Shown here one piece after another: positions 29,931 through 40,059 of a DNA stretch of 64,000 nucleotides. Position numbers and translations under genes: made by a program. The DNA is from Alphaproteobacteria bacterium (GTDB taxonomy: Bacteria > Pseudomonadota > Alphaproteobacteria > Micropepsales > Micropepsaceae). The stretch is from assembly GCA_017308375.1 (NCBI GenBank), contig JAFKEW010000056.1, positions 1-64,000 of the forward strand. The letters are read 5' to 3'. Under the pieces are notes generated by a model. It did no database searches. It was not told the origin of the DNA and was given only the letters and a program-made list of their open reading frames with translations. Within the stretch, counting starts at the first letter, position 1; every line of letters starts with the position of its first letter.

Positions 29931-31132
29931 GGAACGGTCCTGTCACTTGGCGATTTGGAGAAGTATGTGCGCAACCGGGAAAGCGCCTCCTCAATCACGC
30001 TGCGTTTTTTGCAGAACGCAAAGCGGATAAAGTGGTCGGGGCCACCGCCGGAAAAGAACGCGCTGAGCGGAATGGTGGCGACACCGGCTTCCCGCGTCAG
30101 GCGCTCACAGAAGACGTGATCGGGCTCATTCGTCAGACCGCTGATATCGGCAGTCAGGAAATAAGTGCCTTCGCTTGGCACCACTGCAAAACCGATCTCG
30201 CTCAAGCCGGTGCAAAGCAGATCGCGATTGCCTTGCAAAACCGCCGTCAACGCAACCGGAAATGCCATTTCGTGCGAAAAACCGTGTGCGATGCCCAATT
30301 GCAGCGCAGGCGGGGTGGTAAAGGTCAGGAATTGATGTGCCTTGGCAATCAGGTCGATCAACCGGGCCGGCCCGCTGACCCAACCGACCTTCCACCCGGT
30401 GAGGGAAAACATCTTGCCGGCCGAGCCAACTCGGACCGTGCGCTCCATCAGGTCGGGCATCGTCATCAGCGGCATGTGCCTGCGCCCGTCAAACACCAGA
30501 TGCTCGTAAACTTCATCGCAAACGATATACGCACCCGTCCTCTGAACGGCGTTCGCGATGGCCGAAAGCTCTTCTGCATCGAACACGCGCCCTACCGGGT
30601 TGAGCGGCGTGTTGATGACAAGCAGTTTTGTGCGCGGTGACAGGGCGGCGTTCAACGCCTCCTCCGTCACGCGCCAATAGGGCGGCTCCAGCCGCAGGCT
30701 GCGCACCGCCGTACCCACCAACTCCGCAACCGGGCGATAGGAATCATAGGCCGGCTCTATCAGCACCACCTCGTCACCCGGCGCTGTCAGCCCGGCAAGC
30801 GAAGCCGCCAGCGCTTCCGTCGCGCCGGATGTGACCAGCACCTGCGTCTCCGGATCGAACACAAGACCGTAAAACTGCTGCGCGTGGTTCGCGATGGCAC
30901 GGCGCAGTTCGATCACCCCGCGCATGGGCGGATACTGGTTGGGCCCGCGCAAAAGAACCTCGGCCGCGGCCCGCCGAATGGCCGGCGGCCCGTCTTCATC
31001 GGGAAAACCCTGGCCCAGATTGATCGCGCCATACTGAACCGCCAGCGCCGACATGATGCTGAAAATGGTTGTGCCCTGGCCCGCAAACACCGGGCGGCCA
31101 ACTGGCGGAAGATCGGAAGAAGAGGCAACCAT
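29927..31132 (-). CDS. PLP-dependent aminotransferase (class I/II)
   Basis: A 401-residue fold-type I aminotransferase. The conserved start is INLGQGFPDEDGPPAIRRAA, the PLP Asp/Tyr region is YIVCDEVYEHLVFDG, the Schiff-base Lys is in SAGKMFSLTGWKVGW and the carboxylate-binding Arg is in HFIRFAFCKK. This pattern resembles the YbdL/kynurenine-aminotransferase-like group with broad amino-acid range. I chose the ATG at 31132; a GTG three codons upstream is the alternative. First gene of the operon, divergent from glnB. Confidence 0.9.
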   Translation of the reverse strand: MVASSSDLPPVGRPVFAGQGTTIFSIMSALAVQYGAINLGQGFPDEDGPPAIRRAAAEVLLRGPNQYPPMRGVIELRRAIANHAQQFYGLVFDPETQVLVTSGATEALAASLAGLTAPGDEVVLIEPAYDSYRPVAELVGTAVRSLRLEPPYWRVTEEALNAALSPRTKLLVINTPLNPVGRVFDAEELSAIANAVQRTGAYIVCDEVYEHLVFDGRRHMPLMTMPDLMERTVRVGSAGKMFSLTGWKVGWVSGPARLIDLIAKAHQFLTFTTPPALQLGIAHGFSHEMAFPVALTAVLQGNRDLLCTGLSEIGFAVVPSEGTYFLTADISGLTNEPDHVFCERLTREAGVATIPLSAFFSGGGPDHFIRFAFCKKRSVIEEALSRLRTYFSKSPSDRTVP

Positions 31133-31236
31133 GCCCGCCACTATGCAAAAGGCTCTCGCGGTGGCAATTGCTCAAATTCCACCTGCCTAAGAAATAGCCG
31201 ATCTGCACATAATTTAAGCACATCAAGGAACGATAA

Positions 31237-31686
<450 letters not shown>

Positions 31687-31731
31687 GCCGCGCCTGAACG
31701 ATCCCTAACAACCAAGGAAAATCAGCCAACC

Positions 31732-33141
31732 ATGTCCGACGCCAAAAATGTTCTGAACCTGATCAAAGAGAAAGAGGTCAAGTTCGTCGATCTGCGCTTC
31801 ACCGATCCGCTCGGCAAGTGGCAGCATGTCACCTTCGATCTTTCGCTGGTGGATGACGATTTCCTCGTCAACGGCACCATGTTCGACGGTTCGTCGATTG
31901 CCGGCTGGAAAGCCATCAATGATTCCGACATGACGCTGGTACCCGATTGCGCCACCGCCTTCATCGACCCGTTCTTCGCACAAACCACGCTGACGCTTTT
32001 CTGCGACGTGACGGAGCCGACGACGGGCCAGAGCTATGGCCGCTGCCCGCGCTCCATCGCGAAAGCTGCGGAAAAATACATGGCCTCGACCGGCGTGGGC
32101 GATACTGCCTATTTCGGGCCGGAAGCCGAGTTTTTCATCTTCGATGATGCCCGCTTCGACACGCAGATGAACAAGGGGTTCTATTATCTGGATTCGACCG
32201 AAGGCGCCTACAACTCCGGTACGGAATACGAGAATGGCAATCTTGGCCACCGTCCGGGTGTGAAGGGCGGTTATTTTCCCGTGCCGCCAGTCGATTCCGC
32301 GCAGGATATCCGCAGCGAAATGCTGGCCGTGATGGGCGAACTGGGCATTGAGCCGGAAAAGCACCATCATGAGGTGGCAACGTCGCAGCATGAACTCGGC
32401 TTCAAGTTCAATACGCTGACCAAGTGCGGCGACAACATGCAGATCTACAAATACGTCGTGCATCAGGTCGCCGCCGCTTATGGCAAGACCGCGACCTTCA
32501 TGCCGAAGCCGCTCTATGGCGACAACGGGTCGGGCATGCATGTGCATCAGTCGATCTGGAAAGGCGGTAAACCGTTGTTCGCAGGCTCGGGTTATGCCGA
32601 CCTTTCGGACACCTGCCTCTACTACATCGGCGGCATCATCAAACACGCGAAGGCGCTGAATGCCTTCACCAACCCGCTGACCAACTCCTACAAGCGCCTG
32701 ATTCCAGGGTTCGAGGCGCCTGTGCTGCTGGCCTATTCCTCCCGCAACCGCTCGGCGTCCTGCCGCATTCCGTTTGCAACCTCGCCCAAAGGCAAGCGCA
32801 TCGAAGTGCGCTTTCCCGATCCGGGCGCGAATCCGTATCTTGCCTATGCAGCATTGTTGATGGCGGGTCTCGACGGTATCGAGAACAAGATCCATCCGGG
32901 CGACCCGATGGACAAGGACCTCTATGCCCTGCCGCCGGAAGAATTGAAGGAAGTGCCGCAGGTTTGCGGCAGCCTTCGCGATGCGCTGGATAATCTCGAC
33001 CGCAATCGCGCCTTCCTCAAGAAGGGCAATGTCTTCACCGACGACTTCATCGACAGCTATCTCGAGTTGAAGATGAACGAAGTCTATGCCTTCGAGCACA
33101 CCCCGCACCCGATCGAATTCAAGATGTACTATTCGGTCTGA
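31732..33141 (+). CDS. glnA: Glutamine synthetase type I
   Basis: Dodecameric enzyme of 469 residues that makes glutamine from glutamate, ammonia and ATP. Motifs are [22 protein letters not shown] with metal-binding Glu, [15 protein letters not shown], the NRSASCRIP substrate Arg region and the adenylylation Tyr398 in [12 protein letters not shown], so GlnE-type control is expected. ATG start with AAGGA 14 bases upstream, a long spacing. Ends 26 bases before a strong terminator. Confidence 0.97.
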   Translation: MSDAKNVLNLIKEKEVKFVDLRFTDPLGKWQHVTFDLSLVDDDFLVNGTMFDGSSIAGWKAINDSDMTLVPDCATAFIDPFFAQTTLTLFCDVTEPTTGQSYGRCPRSIAKAAEKYMASTGVGDTAYFGPEAEFFIFDDARFDTQMNKGFYYLDSTEGAYNSGTEYENGNLGHRPGVKGGYFPVPPVDSAQDIRSEMLAVMGELGIEPEKHHHEVATSQHELGFKFNTLTKCGDNMQIYKYVVHQVAAAYGKTATFMPKPLYGDNGSGMHVHQSIWKGGKPLFAGSGYADLSDTCLYYIGGIIKHAKALNAFTNPLTNSYKRLIPGFEAPVLLAYSSRNRSASCRIPFATSPKGKRIEVRFPDPGANPYLAYAALLMAGLDGIENKIHPGDPMDKDLYALPPEELKEVPQVCGSLRDALDNLDRNRAFLKKGNVFTDDFIDSYLELKMNEVYAFEHTPHPIEFKMYYSV

Positions 33142-33166
33142 TCCACGCCGCCTTGGAAACAGTGAA

Positions 33167-33196
33167 GGGGCGCGGCGCCATGCCGTGCCCCTTTTT
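33167..33196 (+). terminator. Rho-independent terminator after glnA
   Basis: A 10-base-pair stem, GGGGCGCGGC/GCCGTGCCCC, with one G-T pair and loop GCCAT, followed by TTTTT. It ends the glnBA transcript and lies between two converging genes. Confidence 0.9.
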
Positions 33197-33219
33197 CATT
33201 CGCCAGTTTCAGCAGCAAT

Positions 33220-34662
33220 TCAGGCCGCAACATCGGCGGTGCGGATGTCCACCACGGCGGGCGCGGACGGAAGCACGACAAAGGCACGGCAACCATTGCC
33301 CGGCTCGCTTTCAAGCCACGCCCGGCCGCCATGCAACTCGGCCAGGCCGCGCACCAACGCCAAGCCAAGGCCGGTGCCACCGGCCTGCCTGTCGTAGCGA
33401 TTGTCCACCTGACTGAACGGTTTGAAAATCCGGTCCAGCTTTTCCGGCGGAATCCCCGGACCATTGTCTTCGACCATGATCTGGAAATCGCCCCCCGGCG
33501 CCAGACCGCCGACCACGACAATACGCCCGCCTTCGGGCGTGAATTTGATCGCGTTGGAGACCAGATTGATCAAAATCTGCTTCAGTGCACGTTCATCCGC
33601 GATCAATGGCGGCGCATCGGTATCGACATCGATAACCAGTTCCTGCCGCTTTTCCCGCGTCTTCGTGCTCATGATCTTCAGCGCGGTTTCAAACGTCCGG
33701 CGCACTTCCAGCGGGTTGGGCTCAATTTCCATGCGCCCCGCTTCAATCTTCGCCACATCCAGAAGATCGTTGATCAGGCTCAGGAGATGGGCGCCTGACG
33801 AATGGATATCACCCGCATACTCCTTGTATCGCGGAGAGCCGACCGATCCGAAACATTCCTGTGCGATAATCTCCGAGAAGCCCAGAATGGCATTCAGTGG
33901 CGTGCGCAGCTCATGGCTCATATTGGCGAGGAACGCCGTTTTGGAGGCGTTGGCCGTCTCGGCTTCAAACCGCTTGCGCAACGCCTCGTCGCGGGTCTCC
34001 TCCAACTCCCGCGCAAGATCCTCCACCTGAAAGCGCAGGCGCGAGTCCTCATCCAGCCGCCGGGTCAGCCTGCGGCCATCGAGATAGAGCTGGAAAACGC
34101 AAAACGGCAAAAGAGCCGCCGTGGTATAGTCGAATACCGTATCGCCCATGGCATAGCGCAAGGTCGCAAGCGCGGTTACCGGCACCAGGCTGGAAACGAA
34201 AAAATCGATATGATTGGCACGCGTCGCGATCAGCCCCGCCACGACCGCCATGATGGCGGTGCAGAGGAACATATGGTTCAGCGTGCTTGTCGAATCCCAA
34301 AGCAGCCACGGCGCCAGTCCCCAGACAGCACTGATCAGCATTTGCAAGACCAGAAGCCGCCGGAACCAGCGCTGTAGAAGGTTATAGTCCTGATTGACCG
34401 CCGTCTGGCGCCTGTACCGCGCCACGAAACGATCGCTGGCGAATGAAATCACAGCGACAACAAGCGGAAAGATCAGGCAATAGCTGAGCGGCGTGTTGCC
34501 GAGGTAACCGAAGCTGGACGATGACACGAATGCCATCACCAGCGACCACACCGGTGCCGTGAAGCGAACGGAATGCAGGATTTCGGCGATGAAATCCAGT
34601 TGCGATTTTACGACGCGCCCATCGGCTGATTGTTGAACGCGCAGCCGTTGTCCGTACCCCAC
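33220..34662 (-). CDS. Membrane-bound sensor histidine kinase
   Basis: A 480-residue protein. About six hydrophobic segments occur between residues 35 and 195, then a short coiled-coil, a HisKA domain with the phospho-His at residue 250 (FLANMSHELRTPLNAILGFSE region) and a HATPase_c domain with N-box LINLVSNAIKF, G1 VEDNGPGIP, F-box FKPFSQ and G2 GGTGLGLAL. No receiver or PAS domain. No response regulator gene is adjacent. It resembles the PleC/DivJ-like group of alphaproteobacterial kinases by domain only. GTG start at 34662 after GAGGG. Confidence 0.9.
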   Translation of the reverse strand: MGYGQRLRVQQSADGRVVKSQLDFIAEILHSVRFTAPVWSLVMAFVSSSSFGYLGNTPLSYCLIFPLVVAVISFASDRFVARYRRQTAVNQDYNLLQRWFRRLLVLQMLISAVWGLAPWLLWDSTSTLNHMFLCTAIMAVVAGLIATRANHIDFFVSSLVPVTALATLRYAMGDTVFDYTTAALLPFCVFQLYLDGRRLTRRLDEDSRLRFQVEDLARELEETRDEALRKRFEAETANASKTAFLANMSHELRTPLNAILGFSEIIAQECFGSVGSPRYKEYAGDIHSSGAHLLSLINDLLDVAKIEAGRMEIEPNPLEVRRTFETALKIMSTKTREKRQELVIDVDTDAPPLIADERALKQILINLVSNAIKFTPEGGRIVVVGGLAPGGDFQIMVEDNGPGIPPEKLDRIFKPFSQVDNRYDRQAGGTGLGLALVRGLAELHGGRAWLESEPGNGCRAFVVLPSAPAVVDIRTADVAA

Positions 34663-34914
34663 ACCGGCAGCCCTCTAACACCCCCATTCGCACACGGCGA
34701 ACGTGCAACGCTAAGGCGACTTATCTTAAAATTTGCTGAGGTTCCCGGAACGGTTTTGCCGGAAAAGTTGCGTTCGCGGCCATTCATGGCTAACAGCCGG
34801 TAAATTTTTGCGCGCAAACCGGGCAAAGGATGCTGCGATCCCGGCACTATATGGTAAAGCCCCGCTCCGGCTAGCCTAGGCGGGCCTTCGAATCGATTCA
34901 CAACCCAAATCCTG

Positions 34915-36897
34915 ATGACCAACGCACCAGACCTGTTTGATTCTGCACCGGCGCCCTCCAAAGGCTACACAGCAAAAGATATTGAAGTCCTTGAGGGGTT
35001 GGAGCCCGTGCGCCGCCGCCCCGGCATGTATATCGGCGGCACCGATGAACGGGCCCTGCATCATCTGGCGGCTGAAATCCTCGACAATTCGATGGACGAA
35101 GCCGTGGCCGGTCATGCCTCGCGTATTGAATTCGAACTCGCGGCAGACAATGTCCTGACCGTTCGCGATAACGGGCGCGGCATCCCGATCGACCCGCACC
35201 CCAAATTCAAAAACAAGTCGGCGCTTGAAGTGATCATGACCACGCTCCACGCCGGGGGAAAATTCGGCGGTAAGGCTTACGACACGTCCGGCGGGCTGCA
35301 CGGTGTCGGCGCTTCGGTCGTCAACGCGCTGTCGGAATGGATGGAAGTGGAAGTCTTCCGTGACAAGCATGGCCACAAGCTGCGCTTCGAGCGTGGTAAG
35401 CCCGCCGGCAAATTGACGGGTACCGGCGCCGCCAACCGGCGTGGCACTGCGGTTTCGTTCAAACCGGATGCGCAGATATTCGGCAAGGAAGCACATTTCT
35501 CGCCCGCCGTGCTTTACCGTATGGCCCGCTCCAAGGCCTATCTTTTCCGTGGTGTGGAGATTCGCTGGAAATGCGATCCGGCACTGATCAAGGTGCCCAC
35601 CACACCCGCCGAAGACACGCTGAAATTTCCCGGCGGTCTGCTCGATTTCCTCAAAGGGGAGATCGACGGTCAGGAGACCGTGACGCCGCGCACCTTTTTC
35701 GGGCGAACCGAACACCGCGATGGGTCGAACGGCAAACGGGGCGGCACGGTGGAATGGGCCATTACCTGGGCGCCGGGCGCGAACCCTTTCATCCATTCCT
35801 ATTGCAACACCATCCCGACACCGCAGGGCGGTACCCACGAACAGGGTTTGCGCAATGCGCTGACCCGGGGCCTGCGCGGTCACGGGGAACGGGTGAACAA
35901 CCGCAAGACTTCTCTCATCACACCCGACGATATCATGGCGGCGGCTTGCACCGTTCTTTCGGTCTTCATTCGTGAGCCGGAATTCCAGGGGCAGACCAAG
36001 GAAAAACTGTCCACCCCAGATGCGCAGCGCCTGGTTGAGAATGTGGTGCGCGACCATTTCGATCATTGGCTGGCCGAAAGCCCGGCGGATGCCGACCGGC
36101 TGTTCAATTTCGTCATCGATCTCGCGGAAGACCGGCTGAAGCGGCGGCAGGAGAAAGAAGTCAGCCGCAAATCGGCCACGCGCAAGCTGCGCCTTCCCGG
36201 CAAACTTGCCGATTGCACGCGCGATGCGCCAAACGGCACCGAACTCTTTCTGGTGGAGGGGGACTCCGCCGGCGGCTCCGCCAAACAGGCGCGCGATCGC
36301 GCCACACAAGCCGTGCTGCCGTTGCGCGGAAAAATCCTCAACGTCGCAAGCGCGGCGGCGGGAAAGCTGGCCCAGAATCAGGAGTTGTCCGATCTGGTTC
36401 AGGCGCTTGGCTGCGGTACCGGTGCGAAATATCGCGAGGAAGATCTGCGTTACGAGCGCGTGATCGTGATGACCGACGCCGATGTCGACGGCGCTCATAT
36501 CGCATCGCTGCTTCTGACATTCTTCTACTGTGAAATGCCGAAGCTGATTGCAAACGGTCATCTGTTCCTTGCCATGCCGCCGCTATACCGGCTGGCCCAT
36601 GGCGGCAAGACGATCTATGCCCGCGACGATGCGGATCGTGAACGCCTGCTGAAAAGTGAATTCCGCGCCAACGCCAAAGTGGAGATTTCCCGTTTCAAGG
36701 GTCTGGGTGAAATGCTGCCCGCCCAGCTTAAGGAAACGACAATGCGGCCCGGCACGCGAACGCTTATTCAGGTGGAAATCGCCGAGGATGCCCGCGAAGA
36801 AACCAGCTCCATCGTCGAACGGCTGATGGGCAAAAAGCCGGAACTGCGCTTTCAGTTCATTCAGGAGAATGCGCAATTCGCGGCGGTGGACATCTAG
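34915..36897 (+). CDS. parE: DNA topoisomerase IV subunit B
   Basis: ATPase subunit of topoisomerase IV, 660 residues, which decatenates daughter chromosomes together with ParC (not in the window). The GHKL ATPase domain shows AEILDNSMDEAVAGHA, VRDNGRGIP and GGLHGVGASVVNAL; the TOPRIM domain has VEGDSAGGSAKQARDR and MTDADVDGAHI; the C-terminus has RFKGLGEMLPAQLKETTM. The PYSGR-like features and lack of a long insertion favour ParE over GyrB. ATG start, with no strong ribosome site visible. Confidence 0.92.
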   Translation: MTNAPDLFDSAPAPSKGYTAKDIEVLEGLEPVRRRPGMYIGGTDERALHHLAAEILDNSMDEAVAGHASRIEFELAADNVLTVRDNGRGIPIDPHPKFKNKSALEVIMTTLHAGGKFGGKAYDTSGGLHGVGASVVNALSEWMEVEVFRDKHGHKLRFERGKPAGKLTGTGAANRRGTAVSFKPDAQIFGKEAHFSPAVLYRMARSKAYLFRGVEIRWKCDPALIKVPTTPAEDTLKFPGGLLDFLKGEIDGQETVTPRTFFGRTEHRDGSNGKRGGTVEWAITWAPGANPFIHSYCNTIPTPQGGTHEQGLRNALTRGLRGHGERVNNRKTSLITPDDIMAAACTVLSVFIREPEFQGQTKEKLSTPDAQRLVENVVRDHFDHWLAESPADADRLFNFVIDLAEDRLKRRQEKEVSRKSATRKLRLPGKLADCTRDAPNGTELFLVEGDSAGGSAKQARDRATQAVLPLRGKILNVASAAAGKLAQNQELSDLVQALGCGTGAKYREEDLRYERVIVMTDADVDGAHIASLLLTFFYCEMPKLIANGHLFLAMPPLYRLAHGGKTIYARDDADRERLLKSEFRANAKVEISRFKGLGEMLPAQLKETTMRPGTRTLIQVEIAEDAREETSSIVERLMGKKPELRFQFIQENAQFAAVDI

Positions 36898-37052
36898 TGT
36901 CCCGTTGCCGCCACGTTTGCGCCGGAGGCTTGGCAGCCGCCCAGGCCCCATCTGCATCGCAGTCAGATCATACGGTCGATCATGACCGCTGCCGAAGTAT
37001 ACTCCCACTAAACGGCAGGCATTCCCCCTGCCGCCGACGCCGGGAGTTTTCC

Positions 37053-37538
37053 ATGACCGAAGACAGCGAATCACAACAGATCAGGATGCTGGAGCATGTG
37101 GTAGCGCTTTCCGAGAGGCAGACCGGCCTCTCGGCGCAGCGCTCCGAAATGTCGGAGGTCCGCTCCTACCTCAATGCCGAACGTACCCTGTCTGTCTGGG
37201 TGCGTACGGCTCTGTCGACGATGATTGTCGGTCTCGCCATCGATCGCTTCGGATTGCTGTTCCATCGTGCGCCCGGCGCGACCCTGCTTATGCCATCTGC
37301 CCAAGAAGAAATTCTGAATGCGGTTTCGTCATGGACCTGCATCGCGCTGGTCCTGCTCGGCGTGATCATGGTTCTCGCCACAGGCATCCGCTTTTTCGCC
37401 TATGCCCGGACGTGGAGCCGCCAGCATCAATTGCCGCCGCACCATGGGCCGTTCATGGCAACGACGTTTGCGGGAATGGTGGCGCTGTTCGGCATCATTT
37501 TGCTGGCGATCATGACCATGACCGCGATTTACGATTGA
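37053..37538 (+). CDS. DUF202 (YidH-like) membrane protein
   Basis: A 161-residue inner-membrane protein. After an amphipathic N-terminus, NAERTLSVWVRTALSTMIVG is the DUF202 signature with conserved Arg residues before helix 1; two further helices follow (about residues 90-113 and 133-157). Family role is unknown. The ATG at 37053 (MTEDSESQQIR) follows GGGAG; an open frame reaching back to the parE stop is not supported by composition. Confidence 0.85.
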   Translation: MTEDSESQQIRMLEHVVALSERQTGLSAQRSEMSEVRSYLNAERTLSVWVRTALSTMIVGLAIDRFGLLFHRAPGATLLMPSAQEEILNAVSSWTCIALVLLGVIMVLATGIRFFAYARTWSRQHQLPPHHGPFMATTFAGMVALFGIILLAIMTMTAIYD

Positions 37539-37579
37539 GCAGGCTTTGGTCATTCCACGTTTAACTCAGGCTCTCCGCA

Positions 37580-39874
37580 CTATTGGCCCGGTATCGTCAC
37601 GTGCGTCGTAATGACGGTGACATCCCCGCTTTGGGATGGAACGGCGGATTTGGGCCGCGCCGCCAACAATTTCGCGCCATCGGGCGGAAGGCCGCCGATC
37701 TGCTCCGCAACGGTCAGCGTAATCTCTTTTCGCGATCCGACGAGCAGGGAAATGTCTGCCGCCCGGCAATCCTCCGTCATGCAGCCGATCACCGCATCCT
37801 GAACGGACCACGCCGCATTCGGCGCAACAATCCGGCGCAGGACCGTCGCACCTTTCAACTGTGCCGTTTTCGGCACCACGACAAACATACGCGCGGTATC
37901 GGCCGATCCGCTGAGGGACAGGTTTATCCGGCGCAAACCATCGCGCGCCGGCAGAACCATCGCCACCGTCCGTGGCGGCGTCATGTGCACGGCCCCGGCT
38001 GGAGCGATATAGGATTTCCCAAAGGCAAAGGCGGAAAGCTTCTCCGGTGCCTGCGAGAAATGCGCCGCTTCGCGCAAACCTTGCGGCAAGGGGGCCGTGG
38101 CATCCACCGCCCAGACCGCGCGCCTGGCCGCGTGGTCTTCCATATAGGTGATGTTCAGCCTTTGTGGTGCAATCGCGCTGAATGCCGGTTGCAGACCTTG
38201 GACACCGGCGGCGACAACGGCAATTAAGGCCGCGAATGCGGTCGAGAGCAGCCATGCGCGCCGCGACAACGCCCCCACATCCATGATCGCAAGCAACGGC
38301 AGAAGCGCGAACGCAGCCGTGACGGTAAAGAGCGGATGCAGCCGCAAGCCCATCACGCTCTCACCGGAGGCCGCCAATCCGATCCACAGCAGCAGTGCCG
38401 GCAACGCGGCGAGGAACACTATCACGCGCGTCATGACCGGTCCGGTGCGGAGGAATGTCGCGATCGCGAACAGAGCCACCGCAATCAGCAAGGGGAACAG
38501 AAAATACGGGCTGATCCCCGGTGCAAAAATTGCCGTCGCAATGGCGAGAACGCCGAACCACCCCCACGCGGCAAACGCCGCCGCCCGGAAACGCATAAAG
38601 CGCGCGCACAGCAGTACGATGGTCCAAACGCCGAACGCCAGCGCAATACGCAAGGCCAAAGGATAAGCGAAGGACGGATCGGGCTGCCCGGATACCATCT
38701 GCGCTATGCCGTGCAGGGCGAAACCGGCCGCCACGGAGGCCGCGATCAACAGCGGCGGCACCAGTCCCACAAGCAACCAATGGCCTATCCGGCTTCCATT
38801 CTCTCGCGGGCCTGCGAAGCCAAGCGAAAAAAGCGCGCAGAGAACGAGGAAGCCGGCAAGCGCAAAGGGAAGTGCCCAGGATTGCGGCATCCGTGGCAGA
38901 AAGCGGCCGAGAACGGTTACGTAGACCCAATCCGGCCCTTTGAGTTGCGCAAGGTTCGCCTGATCCAGGGCGCGGGCCATCGTCAGCATATTTTCACCCT
39001 GATGCTGAAGCGATGCCCGGCTCAGGTTCGCGCGCGTGTCGAGCGGTGTGTGGTAATGGGCCACATTGCCGGAGAACGCGAAGTTCAGTGCCGGGATTCC
39101 GTCGCGAATGAACAGGGTCAAATCGGTGTCGTTGGGAAGGCGCTTGTAGATTTCCGCAAACAGCGAACTCGCTGCGTAGTGGACGGCGTGCGCCGCATAG
39201 AGCCCGATCAACGGACCCGCATGGGCACTAGTCTGAAACAACAGGCTAGGGCCCTGATTGCCGCGCGCCTCGACATTGATCACGGCACCGATGCGGGTTT
39301 TGAACACCGGATCGTGCAGAAACAGGTCCGCACCCAGCAGACCTGCTTCTTCCCCATCGGTGATCAGGGCCAGAACCGGATGCCCGGATTCAGGTGGCAC
39401 AGCTTTGAGGGCGCGTGCGGTTTCCAGCACGACGGCGACACCGGATTCATCATCAGCCGCCCCCGGCCCCGCGGGCACGGAATCATAATGGGCCAGCAGC
39501 AGGATCGCTTTGCCCTGCCCCGGCCGGACCTGTGCCAGGATGTTTGTCACCGTCCCGCACAACACGACGGCCCTGCGCTTCGCGTTTGTGCAACCTGTGC
39601 CACGCTGGATCGTCGTGGAGATACCCAGCTTTTCAAATTCGGCCCGGATGCGCGCCCGAACGGCGGCATTCTCCGCGGAAGAAACCGGGTGCGGAATTTC
39701 CGGCCCCAGAATACGGGCTAGTACCTGATCGGCACGGGCCGCGGAAAAAGCATCGGCCGGCGCATCCAGCCCCAGGGGCTCAGGCGGTGCATAGGTGGCG
39801 ACCGAAAGGAACCACACCGCGACAGCCAGCAGTCCGGCCGCCCAAACCCGCGACACACCCCCAAAACCAGTCAT
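37580..39874 (-). CDS. M28 family metallopeptidase with multi-pass membrane domain
   Basis: A protein of about 764 residues. An N-terminal signal/anchor is followed by a zinc aminopeptidase domain with ligand motifs LLAHYDSVP, AADDESGVA, ITDGEEAGL, INVEARGNQ and AHYHTPLDT, all in family order. Residues about 330-560 form roughly eight membrane helices, and a soluble C-terminal domain of about 200 residues follows. This layout resembles ERMP1/Fxna-type peptidases. The periplasmic side is likely for the catalytic domain. I chose the ATG at 39874 after a GGGGGG run; another ATG lies nine codons upstream. Confidence 0.88.
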   Translation of the reverse strand: MTGFGGVSRVWAAGLLAVAVWFLSVATYAPPEPLGLDAPADAFSAARADQVLARILGPEIPHPVSSAENAAVRARIRAEFEKLGISTTIQRGTGCTNAKRRAVVLCGTVTNILAQVRPGQGKAILLLAHYDSVPAGPGAADDESGVAVVLETARALKAVPPESGHPVLALITDGEEAGLLGADLFLHDPVFKTRIGAVINVEARGNQGPSLLFQTSAHAGPLIGLYAAHAVHYAASSLFAEIYKRLPNDTDLTLFIRDGIPALNFAFSGNVAHYHTPLDTRANLSRASLQHQGENMLTMARALDQANLAQLKGPDWVYVTVLGRFLPRMPQSWALPFALAGFLVLCALFSLGFAGPRENGSRIGHWLLVGLVPPLLIAASVAAGFALHGIAQMVSGQPDPSFAYPLALRIALAFGVWTIVLLCARFMRFRAAAFAAWGWFGVLAIATAIFAPGISPYFLFPLLIAVALFAIATFLRTGPVMTRVIVFLAALPALLLWIGLAASGESVMGLRLHPLFTVTAAFALLPLLAIMDVGALSRRAWLLSTAFAALIAVVAAGVQGLQPAFSAIAPQRLNITYMEDHAARRAVWAVDATAPLPQGLREAAHFSQAPEKLSAFAFGKSYIAPAGAVHMTPPRTVAMVLPARDGLRRINLSLSGSADTARMFVVVPKTAQLKGATVLRRIVAPNAAWSVQDAVIGCMTEDCRAADISLLVGSRKEITLTVAEQIGGLPPDGAKLLAARPKSAVPSQSGDVTVITTHVTIPGQ

Positions 39875-39958
39875 GCAGCCCCCCGCAATCGTTTGGAGCA
39901 TGATCTTACCGTCAGCGCGCCCGGCGCCAAAACGGCCAGATTTCTGAACGCCCTGTCA

Positions 39959-39986
39959 TTGACATTTGGCAAGCAATCCATATGTT
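39959..39986 (+). promoter_or_regulatory. Candidate sigma70 promoter of the DEAD-box helicase gene
   Basis: A perfect TTGACA is followed after 16 bases by TATGTT, about 73 bases before the helicase ATG. The leader of roughly 65 bases could hold post-transcriptional control, which is common for cold-induced helicases, but no conserved element was recognised. Confidence 0.55.
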
Positions 39987-40059
39987 GCAGTGCACATGAG
40001 AGTCGCAGCCAATACGGGTATGCGACATGGGCGCTGACATGCGCCCGATTTAGGAGCGT

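Noticed and set aside
31206..31222. NtrC site upstream of glnB (GCACA repeats)
   Set aside because: The two copies are direct, not inverted, and do not fit the NtrC dyad.
34876..36561. 561-residue open frame opposite parE
   Set aside because: Antisense shadow of a highly conserved topoisomerase gene; no recognisable domain.
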